Shown: positions 34,820 through 47,484 of the stretch, one piece after another
How positions within the stretch are numbered: the first letter of the stretch is position 1
How the letters are laid out: each line of letters opens with the position of its first letter
Source: Amphirosellinia nigrospora
Lineage: Eukaryota > Ascomycota > Sordariomycetes > Xylariales > Xylariaceae
Direction: 5' to 3'
Length of the DNA stretch: 64,000 nucleotides
Assembly: GCA_004123355.1 (NCBI GenBank)
Contig: SCHM01000003.1
Span: 868,001 to 932,000, forward strand
Position numbers and translations under genes: made by a program
The notes under the pieces: model-generated
The model's database searches: none
What the model saw: only the letters and a program-made list of their open reading frames with translations
Told to the model about the DNA's origin: nothing

Positions 34820-35834
34820 ATGGCTACCCCATCCGCAAGGTCATTATTTCCGAGTTCGGCGACGTCTCAAAAGTCAACGTCGAACAATCAAGCATTGACC
34901 CGCCCAAGTTGGGCGAGGTTCAGGTTGCTCCATCTACTCCGGCTTCTCTGGTTCCGACATCAACATGCGTCGGGGTCTGTACCCTATGCAGAGGAAAGCC
35001 CCGCTCACTCCCGGCTATTGCCTCGCCGGACGGGCGAGGACGAACGGCACCCACATCAGGGCCGGCGACTTGGTCGCTTGTATCACGGTCTACGACGCCG
35101 AGGCGGAGCTCGTCAACGTGCCCGAGAAGTATCTCATCCGCGTTCCGGACGGCGTCACCCCGGAAGCAGCGACGGCCCTCGTCCTCGACTGGGCGACGGC
35201 ATACGGCATGGTCGAGAAGGCCAAGGTGACCAAGGGCCAGTTCGTGTTCATCCACGGCGTCAGCGGCGCCGTGGGGTACGCGACGATGAAGCTGTGCCAG
35301 CTGCGGGGCGCCGTCGTCTACGGCACCGCGTCGGAGAGGAACCACGCGGCCCTGCGCAACCAGGGGGCCGCGCCCTTCGTCTACACGAACAAGGACTGGG
35401 TCCAGGCGATGCAGGACCTCGGGGGCGTGCACGCCGTCTTCGACGCCCTCGGCGCCGAGAGCTGGGAGGACTCGTACTCCATCCTGCCGCCCTGCAGCGG
35501 CGGCAAGGAACAGGGCCTCCTCGTCGCGTACGGCCAGAACCAGTCGGCGCTCACGGACGCGGACCCGTCCGGCAACGCGCTGGTCCCCGTCGCGAAGCTG
35601 CTGTTGAAGAACGCCAAGATATTCTCGAACCGGAGCACGTGCTTCTACTACATCTCGCGCGACCAGGCGTCGTTTGTGCCGAACGTCAACGCGCTCTTCG
35701 ATATGGTCGAGGATGGGAAGATAGATGTTGTTATCAAGAATATCTGGGATATGGAGGATATCAAGACCGCACATCAAAGTTGGGCGTCAAGTGTAGGGGT
35801 TGGTTCGAATTTGATTCGGATCTCCAAGGCTTGA
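34820..35834 (+). CDS. Medium-chain dehydrogenase/reductase (quinone-reductase-like), frame interrupted
   Basis: NADPH-dependent MDR-superfamily oxidoreductase of the quinone reductase/zeta-crystallin type. ATG 34820 begins MATP, and restoring one C in the run near 34830 gives IRKVIISEFGDVSKV, the expected first strand. A second base seems lost near 34935, after which the frame from about 34940 to the TGA at 35832-35834 is open: SGSDINMRRGLYP, a Rossmann core FVFIHGVSGAVGYATMK (AxxGxVG type nucleotide-binding turn), VYGTASERNHAALRNQGA and VHAVFDALGAESWED. No structural or catalytic zinc Cys pattern is visible, which supports the zinc-free quinone reductase branch. Length (about 335 codons) fits. 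The block 35040-35640 is markedly richer in G+C at third positions than its neighbours. Substrate unknown. Confidence 0.85.
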
Positions 35835-36336
35835 GAGAGGTAGGGGGGCAGCTATCGCCTTACCGCTTTCAAAATGTGTGATGATAGACGAGAATATGTA
35901 ATATTTATTAGGCATGAAAGATGAGAGTATCCCAGCATTGAGATCTCATTATAGAAGAGTAAAAAAGTAATCACCCATTCGCGATAGATATCATATTCAT
36001 GCCTTAGGGCCCTTGTGTACAAGAAACCGCCTGCAGTGCGATCAGATTGGAATCAACAACGAACAAGCCTCAGGGTATTTCAATATTCATTCATCCATAC
36101 ACTTGAAAGACGGGCATTCTACATAGTACCTAGGTACCTAGATAGACAATGAATGCACCAACCGACCAAGCACGCCCACTATCGTACCCACCATCCGTGC
36201 TAGATGCAACTTCAAACCATGATTTATCCCTATTTGTTGATGCAAGACATGTTGCACACAACGCCAAACATAATGCCAATGCTCCCGAGAAAATTGATAC
36301 AATCCAACTCCCGCTCACTAAGGGTATTCCAGCAAC
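35835..36336. other. Convergent spacer reductase/DNA2
   Basis: About 500 bp with the 3' ends of both genes. A TACCTAGGTACCTA motif (overlapping palindromes) lies at 36127-36140. Nothing else seen. Confidence 0.5.
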
Positions 36337-39300
36337 CTAATAAACACCTCCCATCATCTCGTTCAGAATATCTCTTGAGACGGGATTATTCTTTAAAAGC
36401 GCCCTGCCCGTAATATTCCCTCGTTTGGGACCCGGACCCTGATTCTCTTTCCCCGCAAAGATGTTATTCGACCTCTTCACAGCCGCTCCGGCTGTGGCTG
36501 TCGCCGTCTTCGTTTTCTTCGGGCTTCTCTTCGCCGGTGAGGCGCCCTGACTACCACCCGGCGCGTAAATTGTGTCGCGCCATCCTCGAAGAAATGGCTT
36601 TCGAGCGCATCATGAGGTAAATCGTACATCCAGTCTCGATCCTCCATGAGGCGGACAAACCTACTGAGCATCTCCTGCTCTCCACTGCCCTTCAGCGTAT
36701 TGCGACTGCCGATGACGAGGAGCTTTGTCTTGGCGCGCGTGAACGCAACGTTGATACGGCGCCAGTCCTTGAGTAGATCGCCGATGTTGCACGCCTCATT
36801 GTTCCGGACGAGGCTGAGTATTACGACCTCCTTGTCCCGGCCCTGAAAGCGGTCGGCCGTGTGTAGCTCGATGCTGTTTCCGAATCCGCGCAGGCCGTGC
36901 TTAAGTAGGGATAGCTGTGAACGATAATGCGTCATCACACCGATCTCGTTCGCTGGCACGCCGACAGAGAGCAGGGAATCGACGAGCTGAACTACGATAC
37001 GTGCTTCCGTTGGGTTGACGATACGACTACCTTTGGCCTCCTCCCTTGGCGACGGTAGATAGTCTGTGTTAACAAAACGAACGCGTGCCTCGGGATCGAG
37101 GAGGTGGTGTAACCAACAATGATCACTGCTCCAATTGGGGCAAAACGATCTTGGTGTGCCAGGCCGCATAATCGTGTTGGCATCGTAATGCTTCTGTCGT
37201 AAGTGACTCATATGAGGGATGGCTAGTTTCTGATTTCGTAGTTCTTCCGTGCCACACTTGAGTCGACCTTCATAGATGAGAGTGTTGCTGAGAGTCATGA
37301 CATCTTCACACATACGATACTGGTGCTCGAGGTTGACGACGGAGTCAGGATGTGTATCTGAGAGTAATTTGAAGAGACTGATGTCGAGCCCCCTACCCGA
37401 GCCTCTTCATTCTGAACGAGTGGCGGAAGTTGATTATGATCACCCACCAATACGAATGTCCGCGCGAGTCGTATCGGTCCTAGGCATATAGGCAGGGTAA
37501 TCTGCGACGCTTCGTCCACAATACAGTAGTCAAATGTACGCTCATTGAAAACAGGATGGCTTACTCCCAAACAAGTGGTTGCTACAACTGGGGTGTCGTG
37601 CCAAGCATGTCGAATGTCCTCGAAACTGCTCACCGGCTGGTTCCCCAGGATAGCGAATTCTTGTACCTCAGGGTGAACTTTTGCTGGCGCTCCAAGTCGA
37701 AGAATAGGATACTGATCCGTCTTCAGCTTTAACAAGATGTTGTCCACTGCAGAGTGAGTGTACGATGTCAAAGCACGCTCTTCCCTGACTGACAAGCGCG
37801 CGAATGATGTGGGCAATCGTTGTTGTCTTGCCTGTTCAGCATACCGAGGACAACGCATAATCCTGAGCGCTCATGACTTTTTGGATGGCTCGTCTCTGAT
37901 CCACGTTGAGACCAGCTTGTGTAGCGATGGAGTATTGCGTTGCAGTTGCTTTGAATCGAGGCGGGACAAGATCAACCACTAACTGTCTAATTTCTTTCGA
38001 GCCAAACACACCGTTGGCCATGACTTGAACCAGATTGTTTCGCACAGTCGCCATGCCATTACTGAATTCATCCTTATCTAGACGGTATCGAATAGGAGCC
38101 TCTTTAATTTTGCCTTGCGACTGAGTCGGTGCTGCGCCTCAGGGCAACCTCCATAATGCTGGCGAACACCTGGTTGGTGCGTTCATCAAACCCAGGACGC
38201 CGGATCGCGCATTATGAAGACGGCGATCGACAGCAACAGAAATCCTCTGCTTTCGTACGGACGTGACGTAGCCTATGGCGATGCGAAATGGCCTGCTTCA
38301 TCCGAGACCACAATGGGTTCCCCTACTGCCAGTTGGGAGTCGAGGAAGGAGAAACCAAGGCTGCTATTTTCTTTGACGAGCTATAACGGTAACGATTGAT
38401 CTTCGGGTTGTCACTCTCTTCGAATGCGGTACCTTCTTCGATCACCACGTTGGCAAAACACGCCCGACCTTCTCACGTTCCGTACTAGCCATTGTCCACA
38501 GCTCTCTTCGCAGTTTTGGCTTTCTTTTCTTCTTTGTCAATAGATCCTCCCACTTCAAGAAGACTCTTGGTGGTTCGGGGTTAGGTGTTGGACCACTTCA
38601 TGGAATTTTTCCTTGCGCCGCTTGTTTCGCTGTCACCATTATCGGCGAGTTTGGTAAATGAAACATGGCACTTTAGCATAACAATTACCACAGGTATTCG
38701 CACTTTTCTTCATCGTGAAGTTGCACGCTCCGTTCCTTATATAACACGCTAATTGGTTGCGCTGCATAATCATATGCCGAAGCTCGTTGCGTATTGTAGG
38801 TATTCGGTACACCTGTGAGGTCTCCATATAATACAATACCCGTAAACGATCTCGATATCGTACCGATCTGACAATAATAGATTATATAGTGCCGTCTGAG
38901 CCATGTGGTTTGGGGTTGCGTTTTTGCCCGTCTTCACTTCGAAGGGCACGGTGAGAGTTCGTCTTTGGGTACCGTCTTTCATTGTGACCTGAACCGTTGC
39001 ATCGATATTACCCTTCAACCCGTACATCGGAGACCACACATGTTCCTCAACATCAAGCAACTTGGTAACGCTCATATTCGCCTTGTCCCCGTTTCGGCCC
39101 TGAACAATGGCATCAGGCTATCGAACAATTAGCGGTGGGAACTCGGAGAGGTTGTTGAATAGTTGCAAACACTAACCTTGGGGAAAGCAGTGACAAATGA
39201 TTTTGCCCAGGCTCTTAGCTCGGGCATTTTTGATTGGAGGTGATTACGAGCGTCATCGATTGCAACTTTGATGGTATATAAATCTTCCACATGTTTCTCG

Positions 39301-41478
39301 GTAATCTTGCGGATAATTGCGTCCAAGAATTCAAGGTTCCAATTATTCGCCGTCAACGCTTCTTGGAAAATCTCGTGAAGCAACGTACCATACACAAGGG
39401 GCGGTGTCTTATCACTGGTGGCTTTCACACGATCTTGAAGAACAGCTCTCCGCATGCATGTGAAACTATCCGCAACAACCGTGGCAGAAATCAACTGGTC
39501 GGGATGCAGGATGAGAATGTTGTGAGTTGTCGATAATGCATTGCCCAGAAGAATGAAAATCACCAATAATATGCACATACGACTTCGGGCTCGCTGGCGT
39601 TTCTATCCAGTCTCCCCGAAGGTGGACCGTCTTTACCGTCTTTTGTCGGTCGACTTCAACTAATAATACCTAGGATTGTGAGCAGTGGACGAGCGAACTT
39701 CCGTTAGGTGCTTACTTTTTCGGGCAATTCTCTTCCGCGATCGTCCGCGTACTTAGTGTTCAAAACCTGTATTACGAGATAACGTTGAATCGTCTTAGGT
39801 TTTTGAGAAGGCTACCAATCATATCAGCGAGTACCCAATACAATGTAGCAGTCACGACTTACATACAGACGGTATCGATCCCTGAGGTAGCCTGGCAGAT
39901 TGTGTAGCCGCTATTTCAGCAGCTTCGAAGTCAAAATCACCACCGAAGTCGTCTCCGTACGTATCCTCTACTAGCTCATCGGGAACAAACCTTCGAGGAG
40001 TCGCGCACTTAGAAATAGGGGCCTGGGAGACAGTTGCACGCTGACTATTGTGATAAACAGAGTCAATTTGCGACAACAGTTCTCCCGCATCAGCAAATAT
40101 ATCGTCATCCAGATCGTCGAATTCGTCCACCAATTTATCTGCGCTTTCGATGGCTTTATTCGGCTTCGTAGCCTGTTTTGAGACAGGTGTTTGGGGTTGT
40201 GGTGCGGGACCTTTTTGCGCTAGTAGAGGATTGATATCGACATCCAAGCTCAATAGCGCATCGTCGTCAAAATCGTCATCCCATAGTCGGATGAGTTATC
40301 CGCCGTACCAATCTCCATCGACATATCAACAGCACCTGGGAATTGACGAAGTGTAGATTTCGAAGGAGACAGCCGCTTCTTTGGGGATCCAGATAGATGA
40401 TCAGCGGGATTGCACCGTTTCTTTCGGGGTGAGGGCGATTTCAAGGCGTTCAGCCGAGTCCGGGCAGCTTTGGACCGATTCAGCTCGCCCGTCACACTTT
40501 CTAACAAGGCATTGACCATGGAGGATTTCGAGTTACGGCTCGGGCTCTCTTCGACGGCAACGCTCAGGGCTGGGGCCGGCTCGGCCCTCTCCACGCGGCG
40601 ACGCTTCGGCCAGTTCGTACCGCAGCTAATGGCCCTTCTCAAATTCCCCTCATCGCGGCCCACGCCCACTGATTTCGGCTGGGGAGACGAGGAAACCATG
40701 AAGTTGGCCAGAGCCGGGTTGGCTTGCCCCAAGGGCGTGGCTATGGTAGAGCCGCTCAGAGAAAAGCGATCCAGAGCTCGATAGAGGGGTCTGCACGGGG
40801 AGACTTGAGAGCAGCGGACAGCTTCTTGACATTGACTTGCGGCGTCATCGACTTGGAGTAGGCTGCGGCGGGCGACGACACGGGCGAGGAGCTGCGAGCC
40901 CTCTTGGATCCCCGTTTCCGTGGCATGGGCGACACGCCGTACTCGGGTTTGTGTCTCGTGTCCCACTCGATCTTCTCCTGTGGGCTGGCGTCTTCGTCTT
41001 CTTTCTTGGCATCCGGGTCGCCGATCAGATCCTGCCAGGCCAAGCGGCTTACGGGCGTGCTCAGGGTTTTCGTAGGCTCGGGGGCAGGTTCGGCAAGGAT
41101 AATGCGACATCGCGTTTCACCGAGTCATCGTTCTCGTGGACCAATGCTCGCTTGACAGGCTCATTGGCCTTGGGCTGGTCAGCGGGAGCGGGAGGGCAGA
41201 AGTTGAATGCATTCAATTTGTGTTTGGTAGCGTCTGCCACGCGCTCGAGGGGTCGAGACCGGGCATTCGGCTGGCTCACACCAGAATGCGTGTTGGACTT
41301 GTGCCAGCGTTGGCGATTCTACATCTCGAGTATTAGAAGGTCCAGGCGTGTATAGTTATATATCATGGCTCACCTTGAGGGAGCCATTCTGTTCGGAGAA
41401 AGACTTCTGGAGGGCATGACGGTGTACTGCTTCTACTACTTCTTCTGCTGTATGATTGCACCATGCTTTTTCTACCAT
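36337..41478 (-). CDS. DNA2: DNA replication ATP-dependent helicase/nuclease DNA2, frame interrupted
   Basis: Nuclear enzyme that cuts 5' flaps in Okazaki-fragment maturation and resects double-strand breaks. The N-terminal exon (about 41371-41478) has KSFSEQNGSLK, splices to RQRWHKSNTHSGVSQPNARS, and leads into a long disordered basic/acidic region (about 40-41.3 kb). The RecB-like nuclease domain follows: a first cluster Cys (FTCMRRAVLQDR), LVYGTLLHEIFQEAL with the metal-binding His, VPFEVKTGKNATPNHMAQTA with the catalytic Glu and Lys, and the FeS Cys trio NTCGNCYAKVPC. The superfamily 1 helicase has Walker A split by a frame break near 37840, CIVDEASQITLPICLGP (37500 region), VGDHNQLPPLV, LHTADRFQGRDKEVV and INVAFTRAKTKLLVIG. 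Restoring one base near 36555 lets the C-terminal tail read to a TAG at 36337, ending SRDILNEMMGGVY. Ten or more breaks, some introns. The start may instead be the ATG at 41417. Confidence 0.93.
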
Positions 41479-41957
41479 AGAATTGAGGAGGGCTAGAGAT
41501 GCATGTACAGAGAAGTGTATATCGCATGTAAGGGCAATGGGGAACTTCAATTGCAAGAAATAGGGAAACAGGGAAAGAAAAGCGACCACTCTTTACGTGT
41601 TGAGCCAGGCTGGAAGCAGTTGGTATAAGTGGCGTTGGAGGTTATGCTGCCACATTATGAATTGGGTACTTAAAGTGCGAGCTTGGGGCAACGCGATCAG
41701 ACGCGTCGCGAGATATGATTGACCCGCGCGGCACGCAAAAGTCAATAAAGATGTGCCAAGCCACAGTGGAGATATCCCTGCAGCTCTCAGGTGTGGCTGT
41801 GTACGTAGCCTGCCAGCCCACTTCGCTCCAAAACTCCAAAACCCCACCTACATCATCATTCTCTCGCTCACCCATACATTGAACGGCAACCGTCCGCAAA
41901 ACGAAGTGGGTACATAATGGCAAGACAATAAATAGAGGAAAACTAGATTGAAGAGTC
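41479..41957. promoter_or_regulatory. Divergent promoter, DNA2 / membrane protein
   Basis: Only 479 bp separate the proposed DNA2 start and the ATG of the next gene, so they must share a bidirectional promoter region. It contains an ACGCGTCGCG stretch near 41700. MCB-type boxes (ACGCGT) are known regulators of replication genes, and ACGCGT is present at 41700-41705. That link is inference. Confidence 0.5.
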
Positions 41958-43272
41958 ATGTCATCTGCCGGAGACCCGAATCGCCCATCCGGAGAGGGCA
42001 GCCACAATGACGCCCCTACCAATAACCGGCCATGGCCATTTCCATCTGTAGATCCCTTCACTCAGGGTCGCTTTGAGCGGAAATTCCTGGCAGACGGGGC
42101 CACCATCAATTTCGACCGTGTGCCGATGCTACCGTCCTGGGCCCGGTTCTTCCGTATGGATAATAGCTTGGTCTTCCTGTCGGTGGCCAGCAAAGTATCG
42201 ATACACTCGACTATTGCCCAGCGCCCTTTGACTGAGGTCGAAGCCACCGCCATCAGCGAACATGCCGGCCGTGCCGTGCGCAAGTTTGTTTGGAGCCAAC
42301 CCGTAACTTGGGGATCGTCGCCGCATTCACATATGCCGGGAGGCGCACCTTCAAGTTTCCCTTCTACCAGCCAAAGATAAAACACTTTGACCCCTACCGT
42401 TTTCCCTCGAGAAGAATACCACTCGTGAGGGGCTATGCCGCCTGGGCTTCGTGGCACGTCATCCGTATGTTCGCCTATCTGCCTCTTGTTTGGATCACAA
42501 CAGTCATCTTCTTCCGCTCAGTGGAGGAGAACTCCTTCGAGGCGCATATAATGAGGGACGCGCGCCTTGCCCCCCTAGTCCGAGAAATCCGTCAACGCTC
42601 CGCAGAACACCGAAGGCTCCGAGTGGGTGCCCCAAATCCTACCGGAACAGATTCTACCCAGAGAACACAACAAACAGGCGGCGGAGCATATCAACGTAGT
42701 CAGACGCCTCAAGAGTACGGGGGTTCCAACCGCGCTCCACATCCAAATACTACTTTTGAAAAGCCGAGTTCCACTGCTGAATCTCCTCAAACCGCGTACC
42801 CAAGTTGGCCTGGAAACACATCTACACAACCAGCATCTTACGGGATGCCAGAGAACACACCGCCAGTCCCCAGTCGGCGGCGCGAGGACCACGACTCTAA
42901 TCTCTTTGACGATGATAATGATGATGATGCCTCTCCAGTAGCATCCTCTTCCAGAAGACGTGAGGTGCAGTCTAGTTCATCCGGCTCCTCTTGGGACCGT
43001 ATAAGACAACAAGCCAGATCAGGTAACCCAATTGGGAGAAGGGGGATTCATCTGGCCAGGAAGAGGGATGGGCACAACTAAGGCAAGATAAGTCACGAAA
43101 CCCAAAGGATTCCAATCCTAAAACGGATAGTTATTCCTATTCGAATGATGACGAAGAAAGAGAGAGGCGAAATTACGAAAAAGAACAAGCTCAAAAGGAG
43201 TTCGATGCGCTGCTTGAAGCAGAAAGACGTGGTGATGAGAGAAGTAGCGGCGGTCGCGGCGGGCGGAGATGA
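41958..43272 (+). CDS. Conserved fungal membrane protein of unknown function
   Basis: ATG 41958 (MSSAGDPNRPSGEGS). The N-terminal part has FERKFLADGATINFDRVPML and a region ending FVWSQPVTWG, followed after a one-base gap (GGGG run near 42312) by VAAFTYAGRRTFKFPFYQPK, HFDPYRFPSRRIPLVRGY and a hydrophobic stretch AYLPLVWITTVIFFRSV. Two membrane spans are plausible, at about residues 115-130 and 170-192. The remainder is a disordered Ser/Pro/Asn-rich tail. A second missing base in the G run near 43050 extends the frame to a TGA at 43270, with a charged end (EREKRRNYEKEQ type, then EFDALLEAERRGDERSSGG). The overall plan is that of a widely conserved ascomycete protein whose name I do not know; I assign no function. 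Confidence 0.72.
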
Positions 43273-43542
43273 AAGTACCCATATGTGAATATGACAGTAG
43301 AAGTATCCAAAGGTCAAAACCTGTGTAGGATATGCGAAGCGGCCTTTTCCAATACGAGGTTTTGTGAGTTATTTCTCGACTTAAATTCGACTATCCATGA
43401 CGGGTATAAGTTGCGTTTCATATTACATGTACTATGTAAAATTATATGTAAGAATATTAAATCCGACGTGCTCCGAAGAATAGTGTACAACGAAGGTCCA
43501 AGCCAGCTCCCCCTTTGCCCCTCCAATCATTTTCTATTCACA

Positions 43543-44948
43543 TCACGACTCCTTCGCCCATTGCTTTCCACTCCACAGATTTCCCGTTGTCCATAGCCAA
43601 TAATCACGGCCCTTAATCAACCACACAAGGAAACTTGGGAGTTTCATCCCCATAGCTGCGCCGACCCCCTTACTCTTACCGATGGGCACGAGCTGCGTCT
43701 CGCGAGTATCCTCTTTGAACTCACGATCCACGCCCGCGACCTGCGCCGATTGACCGGCCTCCAGCAGCAGGTCTCGCTTAACGTTGGCGCAGAGCACAGG
43801 CACTGCAGCAAGGATATTATGAACAGCCGGACGAGCAGCCGATGACGCATCGCCGATAGCATAGACCCTATCCCCGGCCCCGACAACACGAAACGTCGAG
43901 GCGCTCGTGTTCACTCGTCCATCAGGACACAGCAAGGCGTCTAAGACGAATTTTGTATTCGGGATAGCTCCCGTGGCGGGGATATACAGATCGGCCTGCA
44001 GGGTTTCACCGTTATCTAGAGCCAACGTTGTCTTCGCGGCGACATCATCCGTGCCAGCTGCGGCCGGGGCAACCGTTTTCACGCGCGCCATATGTACTAA
44101 CGGCACTCAGAGTCAGTTATCGCCATTGTAAACGCGAATAGTGGGAGTTCCAGAAGCTTCAAGACACTATTTTGGCCCAAGGAGGGGGTCTTGTACTCTG
44201 AAAAGCGACTAAATTAGGAAGGAAATAACTCCAAGAATGACTTACCAATGCGCACCCCAACCTTCGCTAGGTAGGTCTCGGCCGTCTGCGCAAGAGCTGG
44301 CCGTAGATACGGCAGGATCCGCGGGCCGCCGCTAAGAAGAGTAATCCGGACTTTGGGGTCGGTCAGCGCCGAGCTCATCCAGCCCGCCCGCCCGTTCAGA
44401 TGCTCGCCAAGTTCACCCGCTACCTCGACGCCGGATGCACCACCACCCGCAACCACGATGTGCTTGGCTTTAGGGAGCGCCTTGCGGAGCGCGATCCAGC
44501 TAGATCTCAGAGCCGTCTCATCGCGCGTAAAGCCGAGGAGAGGCGAGGGCGTAGAAGCACCGGTCGCGATGACGAGTGAATGGTACGCGATCTTCAACTC
44601 CGCGCTGCTGTTGCCTTTGGTAAGAAGAACCGAGACGGTTCGGTTCTCATGGTCCAAAGCCGTTGCAGTCCCCTGCTCGAAGACAAAGCTGCCGGCCGCA
44701 TATTCAGAAAAGAGTTTTGGTATACTCATAAAGAGCTTGTCTTGTGCGAACAAGTCATCCGAGATAAGCGCACGCGGAGCAGCTGGCCGGCACATAGTCT
44801 GCGAGGATGTGCTGACGAGGACTACCTGGTACGATTTCGGGTTGGGGAGTTTCGGTACAGCATGTTTGAGGAGATAATGTGCCGTCGATACGCCGCCGTA
44901 AGAGCCGCCTAATATGACAATTTTCTTCTTGTCGTCTGCAATCGCCAT
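43543..44948 (-). CDS. AIF/AIFM2-like FAD-dependent NAD(P)H oxidoreductase, 418 aa, intact
   Basis: Pyridine nucleotide-disulfide oxidoreductase fold, close to AMID/AIFM2 (FSP1) and fungal AIF-like proteins that oxidise NAD(P)H with FAD. Exon 1 (44948-44246) and exon 2 (44096-43543) are joined over a 149 bp intron with GTAAGT donor and GCCGTTAG acceptor, 419 codons, no breaks. The FAD-binding turn is IVILGGSYGGVSTAHYL (GxGxxG variant) at residues 10-26. Other motifs are SLVIATGAST at about 125-134, the NAD-binding IVVAGGGASGVEVAGELG at about 165-182 and the second FAD motif RVYAIGDASSAARP near 325-338. A C-terminal WLIKGRDYWLWTTGNLW is typical. It lacks a clear mitochondrial presequence, so a cytosolic or lipid-droplet site is possible. 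Its 3' end is 270 bp from the membrane protein's. Confidence 0.9.
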
Positions 44949-47153
44949 CTTGGGATTCGGTGGGTTGTATTAAATAGTAAATAGGACGACGTATCACCAA
45001 CACAATAATTATAAAATGAGTGCTATTGTTCAATTAATTATCAGCAAAACTTGAATCGCAATCCATCTCTACTTATACAACCCCTATATTCGAGTTACCA
45101 TCACGGACCTGCGCGGACGGACCAACTCCTAAAAATCCTCATCTCAAGCTGTCTAATCAGATGTTGCATCGGCCGACGTGACGGACGAAGCATTTGCAAT
45201 CCAAGTCGGCCGCACCATGGTTACGTTATATCTTAATCAGCTTGTTGCTATACAGAATCTTCATAACATGCTTTGTATTGTGTGTACAGAATCCTTCGTA
45301 TCGGTTGTGTTGAATACCTGCGCAGCATAGAAGCTCGAACTGACTCGGAAGGAGATCTAGATGCCAAGGACAAAATTGTTAGCTCGGTATGCCCGTATAC
45401 CGTGGCGCTATCGGCGAACTAAACACTTTCGCAAAAGGCACTGAAAAACGACGCAGCTTTTTCTTTTTTTTCTTTTTCCTTTCGAAAGCTCTTCCCTCCT
45501 CACCGAGACAATAAATGGCTAGGCCCCTACACTACTCTACCTTAATTCGCCTAGGTATAAAAGCTTGCTCATTAGGCTTGTCGCTATGTTTGGGCGATTC
45601 GTCGTCCTCCTCTCTCATCGGCTTAGCGATACCGGCGCAACTTGGGCGAAGATCCATGCCACAATCATGATTGACTGCCCTTCATTGCAAACTGTCCTCT
45701 TCTCCCATTGTTGCTAAGAGGGCTGCACCTAGACGCTGCCAAGTTGTACACGGACAGTCGTGGTACCGCAAACTCGAGCGCCTCTCTGTTTACAGCATGC
45801 TGCGGCTGCAGCATATGTATTCGATTCGACCAACTGGTCTTCTGGGGCCCCGTGGGTCAGAGTCGGCTGGATCGCAGAATGCGGTGGCCGTCCATCGCAT
45901 TAATGTTGCACTAGGCTAAGTTGTATGCACACAATCATGTACAGTACCTGTCCGTGATACGGAATGCATCCCAGTGGCCATCCCGGACATACGGTACCGA
46001 GACCGAGACGGCACACGACATCCACGATCACGTCCAAACAGAGTCGTCCATCACATCGGGCGGCGCCCAATGACTGAATACCTGGGGCGAGACTGAAGAG
46101 AGAGGTTCTTGTTTGTGAGTCGCTTACATCTGCGCCGAGACCATTCTATCCCGCGAATCGATAAACGGCAGATGATACTACGTTTCTATATTATGTTACT
46201 TGGGCCTGCTCGACAGCTTACCCTGCGTTGACTGCGCGCGGGGAAAACCGGTTGTCCCGTGGGGGGGCCTCACCTGCGTGGCAGGCTCAGCAAAGACTAC
46301 ACCGTAAGTAGGTAGCGTGTATCCGTTGGACATGCGATGCGGGGCGGTGACGCCAGATATATATCTCAGTCTGGGAGAGGTGGCATGTCCAATGATGGAG
46401 AGAGGGTGACATAATGAGAGGGCAGGGTCCTGGATCCTTTGCTGGGTCCCGAACAATGTCTTAGATACTGACTTGAGTGCATACAGCCTGATATGGTGAC
46501 CGAAACTATACCGCGTTACATAGTCGAACGCTAGGGTTTAGGCCAGAGTGTAGCTGAGGAATGGAATGAAAATACTTGTGTTCATGTAATGTACTTATAT
46601 AGTGTAGGTAAAGCAATTGTTCTTCATGGTTATTTCACACGACTATGTCATGTCTCACTAGGTACTCAGACACGTTCCCGAGAAAATTCCAACGTCGGTG
46701 GCGTCTCGAATTTACAACCCCACACCCTATCTACCTTTTATATTCTCTACCAATCCCTTTCTTCACCATGTTACCCAGCCAAGGTTTTCTCTCTGCCATG
46801 TACAGTAGTGTATCGTATCGAGGGCGGCTATTACTACAAGTATACTTTGGGACCACACAGAGCGAGCCCACGGAGCCCACCCGATTGCGCCCGATCTTCA
46901 CAAGCCGATTGAAATGCGCAGGCAGAGCTCGAGGCAGCGTCATGGTGATTGGTAAAAGGCTTGTCTCTAAAGGCCGAATGCTCGATATAGTACCGACCTG
47001 ACCCCTGCATGACTCGGCAAGATTGGGCCCATTACGTTAAATATTTCCCAGCCTAGCCACATTCCGGCAGAGAGGCTTTTCTATTTGGTAATAGCAGCAC
47101 AACCCAGTCAGCTTGTCGCCTGAGCCGTGCAGCAGATTGGCTGGCCGGCCGAC

Positions 47154-47186
47154 GTATAGGGTCCGTATAGGGTCTGTATAGGGTAC
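47154..47186. repeat. 11-base tandem repeat (GTATAGGGTCC), three copies
   Basis: Copies start at 47154, 47165 and 47176 and differ only in the last two bases (CC, CT, AC). The TATAGGG core differs from the TTAGGG telomere unit, so this is not telomeric. Confidence 0.9.
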
Positions 47187-47464
47187 GCTGCTGTGACCTG
47201 CCCCCCTCGTCTAGTCGAGTCGCAGACGAATGAGCCGACGAACCGCGTGTTTTTGTGCTCCCAGTCTGCTCCCAGGTCGACCACTATCCGGCCGTCCTCG
47301 GTCAGTTTTAGCTTCCGACTCGCAGCCACAACCAAGTCTCTCCGACGTACTCCAAACCTTGGTGAGCCTCCCGAGTGTGAAACCTGCGAAAATAGTACAG
47401 AGCTAGTCCCCCTAGACGGCAGTGGTCGCGTTAATCAGTCCAGCATTATCAGATTTCACTAGCA

Positions 47465-47484
47465 TGTGTGTGTGTGTGTGTGTG
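47465..47484. repeat. (TG)10 microsatellite
   Basis: Perfect dinucleotide run in the spacer upstream of the zinc-cluster gene. Confidence 0.92.

Noticed and set aside
34920-35777. 285-codon minus-strand ORF opposite the reductase
   Set aside because: It is the antisense shadow of a GC-rich coding block; the plus frame has clear MDR motifs and the minus frame is Arg/Val/Gly-rich without family features.
35042-35881. Long plus-frame Arg-rich continuation of the 34820 ORF
   Set aside because: After the first lost base the original frame continues by chance through GC-rich sequence; the MDR protein is in another frame.
47154-47186. Interstitial telomere repeat
   Set aside because: The unit contains TATAGGG, not TTAGGG, and has an 11-base period.
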